Shown one piece after another: positions 5,877-10,498 of a stretch of DNA of 10,498 nucleotides (positions within the stretch are counted from its first letter, which is position 1; the number at the start of each line of letters is the position of its first letter). The notes beneath the pieces are model-generated. The model did no database searches. It worked only from the letters and a program-made list of their open reading frames with translations, and was not told the DNA's origin. The translations under genes were made by a program, and so were the position numbers. Source of the stretch: Syntrophomonadaceae bacterium (lineage in GTDB: Bacteria > Bacillota > Dethiobacteria > DTU022); the NCBI GenBank assembly GCA_007127255.1, contig SKZS01000062.1:1-10498 (forward strand), read 5' to 3'.

Positions 5877-6731
5877 TTAAGCGGTTTCCTTCTCTTTTTC
5901 AGCTGCTGCTGCCTCTGCATCTTTTTCGGAAGGAATTTTAGCACGCTGGTAAATGGTGCCCGGAGGGCATTTTTCCACACAATCTCCGCAGTCTGTACAT
6001 TTTTCCAGATCGATAACAGCCAGTTTGTCATCCATGGTAATCGCTTCCTGCTCACAGGCTTTTACACAGGCTTTACAGGCTATACATCCAACTTCACATG
6101 CCCTGGATACAGTTTTTCCACGATCCTGCGAACTGCAAAGCACAAGGTGTCCTTCTTCTCCCGGGGGCAGCATTTTAATTAAGTCCCGAGGACATTCTTT
6201 TGCACAAAGACCGCAACCGGTACATTTTTCGACATCAACTACCGGTAATTCGTGGCTGCCCATTCTGATCGCTTCAAAGGGGCAGGCACGAACACAGTTT
6301 CCGAGCCCCAGGCAGCCATAGGTGCAGGCTTTATGTCCACCGTAATACTCCCCGGCTACCAGGCAATCTTTAACCCCGTCATAGACAAAGCTCTCGGCAG
6401 CACTGTATGCGTCACCAATACAAAACAGCGTAGCAATCGGGGGCCTGGTTGACGATACTTCTTTGCCAAGCAAACTGGCAATTTCTTTGGCTACTTCTTC
6501 ACCGCCGGGAATACAGGCATCTGGCCCTACTTCTCCACTGACAACCGCTTCTGCAAACTTTAAACAACCGGGATAACCACAGGCTCCACAATTGGCCCCC
6601 GGAACTAAATCCTTAACCGCTTCAACCTTGGGATCGGTTTCAACATAAAATACTTTTGCTGCCACAGCCAGACCCAGGCCAAAGAGCAGTCCAATTAATC
6701 CCAGGGCGGCTATTGCATATATAAATAACAC
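5877..6731 (-). CDS. rnfB: RnfB, multi-iron-sulfur ferredoxin-interacting subunit
   Basis: RnfB receives electrons from reduced ferredoxin in the Rnf complex. The 284-residue protein has one N-terminal membrane anchor (residues 3-26). Next is the Fe-S domain with C48, C51, C56 and C73 (NCGACGYPGC), then ferredoxin-type motifs at C136/140/146/150, C170/173/176/180, C212/216/219/222/226 and C245/248/251/255. That is compatible with about five or six [4Fe-4S] clusters, as in clostridial RnfB and more than in the two-motif proteobacterial form. In one motif the usual Pro after the last Cys is Glu (ACEQEAI). Residues 268-284 form an Ala/Glu/Lys tail. It starts with GTG (6731-6729), seven bases after GAGGTGAG. 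It is last in rnfCDGEAB, and no terminator follows. Confidence 0.97.
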   Translation of the reverse strand: MLFIYAIAALGLIGLLFGLGLAVAAKVFYVETDPKVEAVKDLVPGANCGACGYPGCLKFAEAVVSGEVGPDACIPGGEEVAKEIASLLGKEVSSTRPPIATLFCIGDAYSAAESFVYDGVKDCLVAGEYYGGHKACTYGCLGLGNCVRACPFEAIRMGSHELPVVDVEKCTGCGLCAKECPRDLIKMLPPGEEGHLVLCSSQDRGKTVSRACEVGCIACKACVKACEQEAITMDDKLAVIDLEKCTDCGDCVEKCPPGTIYQRAKIPSEKDAEAAAAEKEKETA

Positions 6732-6788
6732 TGCTTAACTCACCTCGCAACTTTTAGTTCAAACCATTACCAGTGATTAATCTTACCT

Positions 6789-7370
6789 TTACAGCGAGAG
6801 CATCCCCTGGAATCCGAGAAAAGCGATAGATAGAATACCCGCTGTAATAAGCGTTACTGCCGAACCCTGAAGGGCATCCGGCATCTTCGCAAATTCCAGT
6901 CTCTCCCTGATTCCGGCCATAATTATCAAAGCCAGGGAAAACCCAATTGAAGCCGCAAGTGCGAAAACGATTGACTCGACAAAGTTAAACTCCAGGCGAA
7001 CAGCCAGCAGGGTTACCGCTAAAACAGCACAGTTAGTGGTAATCAGGGGCAGGAATATCCCCAGCCCCTGGTACAAGGTTGGACTGATTTTCCGCAGAAC
7101 AGTTTCCACCAGCTGTACCAACGAGGCAATGACCAGAATAAAGGTCACAATTTGCAGGTAACCCAGGTTATAAGGTAAAAGAACAAATGTATAGACCAGC
7201 CATGTTACCAGGGTAGCCATGGTCATAACAAAAACCACAGCCATACTCATGCCAATTGCAGTTTCCATTTTCCGGGAGACCCCCAGAAAAGGGCAAATCC
7301 CAAAGAACCGGTGCAATACAAAGTTTTCTATAAAGATGTAGATAAATATAATTGAAATCAGCGTTTCCAT
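6789..7370 (-). CDS. rnfA: RnfA, integral membrane subunit of the Rnf complex
   Basis: This 193-residue protein has six predicted membrane helices and belongs to the RnfA/NqrE family, which pairs with RnfE in an inverted-topology arrangement. The two conserved Cys are present: C26 in FFGICPFLGVSRK and C114 in TTNCAVLAV. In Nqr/Rnf structures the equivalent residues of the A/E pair hold a [2Fe-2S] cluster within the membrane, linking electron flow to ion movement. The ATG start follows GGAGG by five bases. The upstream gap to rnfE holds a strong hairpin, and the gap to rnfB is 57 bases with no evident structure. Confidence 0.97.
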   Translation of the reverse strand: METLISIIFIYIFIENFVLHRFFGICPFLGVSRKMETAIGMSMAVVFVMTMATLVTWLVYTFVLLPYNLGYLQIVTFILVIASLVQLVETVLRKISPTLYQGLGIFLPLITTNCAVLAVTLLAVRLEFNFVESIVFALAASIGFSLALIIMAGIRERLEFAKMPDALQGSAVTLITAGILSIAFLGFQGMLSL

Positions 7371-7384
7371 AATAACCTCCTACC

Positions 7385-7422
7385 CGGGTTAACAGACTGC
7401 CTGTTTAGCAGTCTATAACCCG
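7385..7422 (-). promoter_or_regulatory. Imperfect hairpin between rnfE and rnfA
   Basis: Two arms, cgggttaacagactgc (7385-7400) and gcagtctataacccg (7408-7422), pair over 14 base pairs as 7 + 7 with a 1-versus-2-base internal bulge, around a seven-base loop. The structure starts immediately after the rnfE stop codon and ends just before the rnfA GGAGG. No U-tract follows, so it is not a standard intrinsic terminator. It could act as an RNA stability or processing element setting relative rnfE and rnfA levels, or be a translational control structure. The pairing is seen directly; the role is inferred. Confidence 0.6.
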
Positions 7423-8049
7423 CTAAATGTTAAAACGCTTCGTAAACATATTAAATAGAGCCAAGAGCAGGCCAAGAGCAATAAAGGCTCCAGCCGGTTG
7501 GGCAAAAATGGTCATCGGTTCAAAGTTAGGACCGAAAAGCTGAATAACAGTATCCGGATTCGGCCCAAGAAGGCTTCCGTGACCAAGCACCTCACGGACA
7601 AAAGCTAAAATCACCAGGGCCAGGGTAAAACCAAGGCCCGCACCTATCCCGTCGGCAGCCGACCGCAGCACAGGTTTTTTACTGGAAAAAGCCTCGAGCC
7701 TACCCAGGATCAGACAGTTACACACGATTAGCGGCACAAAGACTCCCAGTGCTTCATGAAGCTCCGGTTGAAAGGCCTCCAGGGACATCTCTACCACGGT
7801 AACTAAGGTGGCGATAATGACAATAAAAATGGGAATCCTTACCTGGGAAGGAATTAAGTTGCGAAACAATGATACCATCAGGGTGCCTCCAAAAGCAACG
7901 GCCGTGGTAGCAACGCCCATTCCGAAACCATAAAAAAGGAATCCCGTAACACCGAGAAGGGGACACATCCCCAGCAGAGCGACAAAGACAGGGTTTTCCT
8001 TGACTAAACCTCTTGTTAAATCCTGCAGATAGATATTTTTGGGTTCCAT
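7423..8049 (-). CDS. rnfE: RnfE, integral membrane subunit of the Rnf complex
   Basis: This 208-residue RnfE/NqrD-family protein has six predicted membrane helices. Conserved Cys are seen at C29 (LLGMCPLLGVTG) and C112 (VCNCLILGRLEAF), with an extra Cys at C110. Together with those of RnfA, the conserved pair would ligate the intramembrane [2Fe-2S] cluster. The motif VREVLGHGSLLG near residue 150 and the C-terminal FNMFTKRF are also typical. The ATG (8049-8047) overlaps the rnfG stop by one base (TAATG), and a GGAGG-like site lies inside the end of rnfG, so the two are translationally coupled. Confidence 0.97.
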   Translation of the reverse strand: MEPKNIYLQDLTRGLVKENPVFVALLGMCPLLGVTGFLFYGFGMGVATTAVAFGGTLMVSLFRNLIPSQVRIPIFIVIIATLVTVVEMSLEAFQPELHEALGVFVPLIVCNCLILGRLEAFSSKKPVLRSAADGIGAGLGFTLALVILAFVREVLGHGSLLGPNPDTVIQLFGPNFEPMTIFAQPAGAFIALGLLLALFNMFTKRFNI

Positions 8050-9212
8050 TAGTTTTCATCACCTCCGCCGCCATTATCCAGGGCACCGGACAGGGCATTT
8101 AGAACAGCTTTAAGAATCCCTTCTGCACTGACTGTCGCCCCGGTTTCGGTATCAACATCAAAATCCTGTTCATCAATAATACGGTCCGGTATCAGGGGGT
8201 TAGATTCCCTAAAATATTCCGGGGTATCTTCATGTTCAAGTACTTCAATGCTGACAATTTCACCGTCTGCCACTTCAACTTCCACCACAATTGGCCCCAT
8301 GAAACCTTCAGCGCTGCCTTCATAGGTGCCATCAGGAACTTCACTTAGATCAATATCTACCGGCTCTTCTTCAACCGGTTCATCAACGTCTTCCCCAAGA
8401 GCTTTGAGCAGGGCATTCTCAACAGCATTAACTATGCCCTCCGCACTACCGGTTGCTCCGGTCTGGGTATCAATATCAAGGTTTTGTTCTTCTATAATAC
8501 GCTCCGGGATCAGGGGATAAGATTCGACAAAATAAGTTGCCGTTTCTTCATGTTCTATAACTTCAATGTCGATAACCTCCCCACCGGATACTTCTACCTC
8601 AACTACTATTGGCCCGATAAAACCCTGGGCAGACCCCTGGTAAGTCCCATCCGGAACCTCGGCAAAATCAATTTCTTCAACTTCAATGCCGAGAAAACTC
8701 TGGGCGACAAAATCAGCTGTCTGCCGGATTGAATTAATCATCGCAACAGTACTTACTGTAGCCCCGGTAACAATTTCAACATCTTCACCGGCTGTAATCG
8801 GATCCTCGTGGCTTTTTCCTTCAAATTGCTCCTGGAAGCTGCCTCTTTCAATTACATCACCGATACCGGGAGTCTCTGTATGAGAAACGATATTAATCCC
8901 GATTATTTCACCACTATCATCAAAAGCCAGGTTATATGTTATATCACCATCATAACCAAGCACCGCAACTGTTGCCATAATACCCATCAGATCGTCTGTA
9001 TCATCATAAATCAAATCAAACTGCCCTTCCTCCACCTGTTCTGTCTCGAAGCTGGCAAAACCAGGGAAGAAGTTCTCGAGAGCCTGCCTGTAATCAGCTG
9101 CCCGCCGTTCAATAATAATCGGCTCTGTAACATTATACGCAGCCGTCAGCAAGGCGGCAGAAATTATACCAACCAGGGCCAGGATTAATGATAAACGTAA
9201 TATTTCACGCAC
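8049..9212 (-). CDS. rnfG: RnfG with two additional tandem FMN-binding domains
   Basis: RnfG carries a covalently bound FMN on the outer side of the membrane and passes electrons within Rnf. Residues 7-26 form the membrane anchor. Residues about 30-172 are the normal RnfG FMN-binding domain with EIVTGATVS, FMN expected on T152. Usual RnfG proteins end shortly after this, at around 200 residues. Here the chain continues to 387 with two further FMN_bind domains, residues about 182-273 and 288-379, carrying DTQTGATGS (T254) and DTETGATVS (T360). The two extra domains are close copies, joined by a linker rich in Glu and Asp. The tail is Gly-rich. Attachment would need an ApbE-type flavin transferase, not in this window. 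It starts with GTG (9212-9210), overlapping rnfD by eight bases. Confidence 0.96.
   Translation of the reverse strand: MREILRLSLILALVGIISAALLTAAYNVTEPIIIERRAADYRQALENFFPGFASFETEQVEEGQFDLIYDDTDDLMGIMATVAVLGYDGDITYNLAFDDSGEIIGINIVSHTETPGIGDVIERGSFQEQFEGKSHEDPITAGEDVEIVTGATVSTVAMINSIRQTADFVAQSFLGIEVEEIDFAEVPDGTYQGSAQGFIGPIVVEVEVSGGEVIDIEVIEHEETATYFVESYPLIPERIIEEQNLDIDTQTGATGSAEGIVNAVENALLKALGEDVDEPVEEEPVDIDLSEVPDGTYEGSAEGFMGPIVVEVEVADGEIVSIEVLEHEDTPEYFRESNPLIPDRIIDEQDFDVDTETGATVSAEGILKAVLNALSGALDNGGGGDEN
8076..8351 (-). repeat. Second copy of the tandem FMN_bind repeat inside rnfG
   Basis: This codes for RnfG residues 288-379: EVPDGTYEGSAEGFMGPIVV, then NPLIPDRIIDEQ and DTETGATVS. It is highly similar to the first copy at protein level but has many synonymous differences at DNA level, so the duplication is not very recent. 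It is followed by a short Gly/Asp-rich tail. Confidence 0.9.
8394..8669 (-). repeat. First copy of a tandem FMN_bind repeat inside rnfG
   Basis: This codes for RnfG residues 182-273: EVPDGTYQGSAQGFIGPIVV, an acidic beta stretch, YPLIPERIIEEQ and the flavin motif DTQTGATGS. It aligns without gaps to the second copy at 8076-8351. The period is 106 codons (318 bases), so it arose by duplication of one domain unit. Confidence 0.9.
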
Positions 9213-10176
9213 TTCTATTCACCCCCCCAAACTGCTTTGGCACTGTAAAATTGTCAATAATGGGAGTAAAAGCATTCATCAACAAAATAGCATAGGTAAC
9301 TCCCTCGGGTAAAACCCCCCATATCCGGATCAGCATGGTGATCAAGCCGCATCCTATCCCGAATATCAGCTTGCCTCTGGGTGTTACCGGTGAAGTAACC
9401 ATATCTGTAGCCATATAAAGGGCTCCGAGCATCACTCCCCCGGCTAAAACATGGAACAGGCCGGTCAACAGGTGATTCTCATAGAATCCCCCGCCAAAAA
9501 GAGCCCCCATTAGAAAGACAGTTCCGAGATAACCACAGGGAATGCGCCAGTCGATATGCCCCCTGTAAAGAAGCCAGAGCCCTCCAATCAAAAGGGCCAA
9601 AGCTGATGTTTCTCCAAGAGACCCGGGAATAGTCCCGATAAAATACTGGCTTAAGCTGTACTGGAGTGCCTCTCCTGTATCGGCCAGGGCTGTCGCTCCG
9701 GTTACGGCTGAAATGTCAGCCCCAAAAGCAAAGGGCTGCGGCACAGCCCAGATATTTCCGGCCATATAGCCGCCCCAGGATATGAGCACAACTGCCCTGC
9801 CAACCAGGGCCGGGTTAAATATATTATACCCTATACCGCCAAAAACCTGTTTGCCAATTATAATTGCTGAAGCAGACCCGACCACCACCAGCCACCACGG
9901 AGGAGACGGTGGTAATACCATTGCAAACAACAAACCGGTAACTGCAGCGCTGCCATCGTTGTAAATATCAAGCTTGCGCAGCCACAAAGCTTCAACAAGC
10001 ATGGCAGTAGCAACAGCGATAACCATGGTCAATAAAGCCTGGTAGCCAAAAAGCAGGACTGCCATCAGGGCTACCGGGAATAGGGCAATTAAAACGTCTG
10101 TCATTACGCTCTGGACTGATTCAATATTTCTGACATGCGGCGAAGACGAAACAATCATTTTTTTATCCATTTTCAT
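9205..10176 (-). CDS. rnfD: RnfD, membrane subunit with covalent FMN site
   Basis: This 323-residue integral membrane protein belongs to the RnfD/NqrB family. Conserved blocks include SSSPHVRN at the N-terminus, DGSAAVTGLLFAMVLPPSPP, FGGIGYNIFNPALVGRAVVL and ALYMATDMVTSPVTPRGK. The flavinylation motif is ISAVTGATALAD (about residues 155-166), with FMN expected on the Thr of TGAT (about T162). This form differs slightly from the SGATPL form common in other RnfD proteins. I chose ATG 10176, which has GGGAGGG six bases upstream; a GTG directly before it is possible. The gene follows rnfC by about 21 bases and overlaps rnfG by eight. Confidence 0.96.
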   Translation of the reverse strand: MKMDKKMIVSSSPHVRNIESVQSVMTDVLIALFPVALMAVLLFGYQALLTMVIAVATAMLVEALWLRKLDIYNDGSAAVTGLLFAMVLPPSPPWWLVVVGSASAIIIGKQVFGGIGYNIFNPALVGRAVVLISWGGYMAGNIWAVPQPFAFGADISAVTGATALADTGEALQYSLSQYFIGTIPGSLGETSALALLIGGLWLLYRGHIDWRIPCGYLGTVFLMGALFGGGFYENHLLTGLFHVLAGGVMLGALYMATDMVTSPVTPRGKLIFGIGCGLITMLIRIWGVLPEGVTYAILLMNAFTPIIDNFTVPKQFGGVNRSA

Positions 10177-10197
10177 CACTTCCCTCCCTAACGCAGC

Positions 10198-10498
10198 CTA
10201 CTGCTTTTTTTTCGCTTTCGTTATTTCGGCCTTGGCAATTCTTATCCACTGGACCAGCGGTATTTTTGAAGGACAGATATAAGCACAACAACCGCATTCA
10301 AAACAATCCATGGCATATAGTTTCTCTGCCCGCTTATATAATTCATGCTCAGCAGCCTGGGCAATTGTGGTCGGCAGCAAGTACATCGGACAGCCATCCA
10401 CACATTTTGCACAGCGGATACAGGGGCTGCTTTCAGCCAGGTAAACATCTTCATCGGTCAGGGCCAGGATACCGGAAGTGCCCTTTATCACAGGCAGG
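10198..10498 (-). CDS. rnfC: RnfC, C-terminal part (NADH-binding side subunit)
   Basis: Only the last 99 residues are inside the window; the N-terminus lies beyond the high-coordinate edge. The sequence begins LPVIKGTSGILALT, a typical RnfC segment, followed by two ferredoxin-type [4Fe-4S] motifs: CIRCAKCVDGCP and CFECGCCAYICPSKIPLVQW. RnfC binds NAD(H) and FMN on the cytoplasmic face and receives electrons from the membrane part of the complex. The tail is Lys-rich (KAKKKQ). Many RnfC proteins have a longer Ala/Lys-rich extension, but this one ends soon after the second cluster, as is usual in Clostridia. Confidence 0.96.
   Translation of the reverse strand, partial: LPVIKGTSGILALTDEDVYLAESSPCIRCAKCVDGCPMYLLPTTIAQAAEHELYKRAEKLYAMDCFECGCCAYICPSKIPLVQWIRIAKAEITKAKKKQ

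Noticed and set aside
5877..5928. The Ala/Glu/Lys tail of RnfB as a separate functional domain.
   Set aside because: Low-complexity charged tails are common at the end of Rnf subunits and there is no motif in it.
1..10498. Frequent CCAGGG / CCCTGG hexamers that might be a regulatory or uptake motif.
   Set aside because: They mostly fall at GCC CTG G in coding frames (Ala-Leu pairs of membrane helices), so codon choice explains them.

Overview
The window is a single co-directional gene block; every supported gene is on the minus strand, so transcription runs from high to low coordinates. Read 5'->3' on that strand, it opens with the end of an Rnf operon in the order rnfC(partial)-D-G-E-A-B (10498 to 5877). 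A complete Mrp/Mnh-type cation/proton antiporter module follows: E-F-G-[DUF4040/MbhD-like]-[MbhE-like]-B-C-D-D' (5686 to 88). The first 29 codons of what looks like a third antiporter-type subunit run off the low-coordinate edge. There are no RNA genes, CRISPR arrays, insertion sequences or phage genes, and there is no gap over 300 bases without a gene.

The rnfCDGEAB order, the multi-cluster RnfB, the strong GGAGG-type ribosome binding sites and the frequent TTG/GTG starts suggest an anaerobic Firmicute (Clostridia-like). Very acidic extracytoplasmic domains and the pairing of Rnf with Mrp would fit a salt- or alkali-adapted lineage, but that is inference and no species can be named.

Functionally, Rnf passes electrons between reduced ferredoxin and NAD+ and couples this to Na+ or H+ transport. 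Mrp exchanges Na+ for H+. Placed together, the two could interconvert sodium- and proton-motive force. The Mrp part has the split-gene architecture of the archaeal membrane-bound hydrogenase module (MbhA-H): the C-terminal parts of bacterial MrpA appear as two small genes, and the NuoL/N-type subunits lie at the distal end.

Main oddities: (1) RnfG carries two extra tandem FMN-binding domains, giving three TGAT flavinylation motifs in one protein. (2) mnhB has no ATG/GTG/TTG start in frame and is easily missed; AUC is the likely initiator. (3) A strong hairpin fills the rnfE-rnfA gap. (4) A near-consensus promoter precedes the second mnhD. (5) A small membrane-protein frame lies between rnfB and mnhE.
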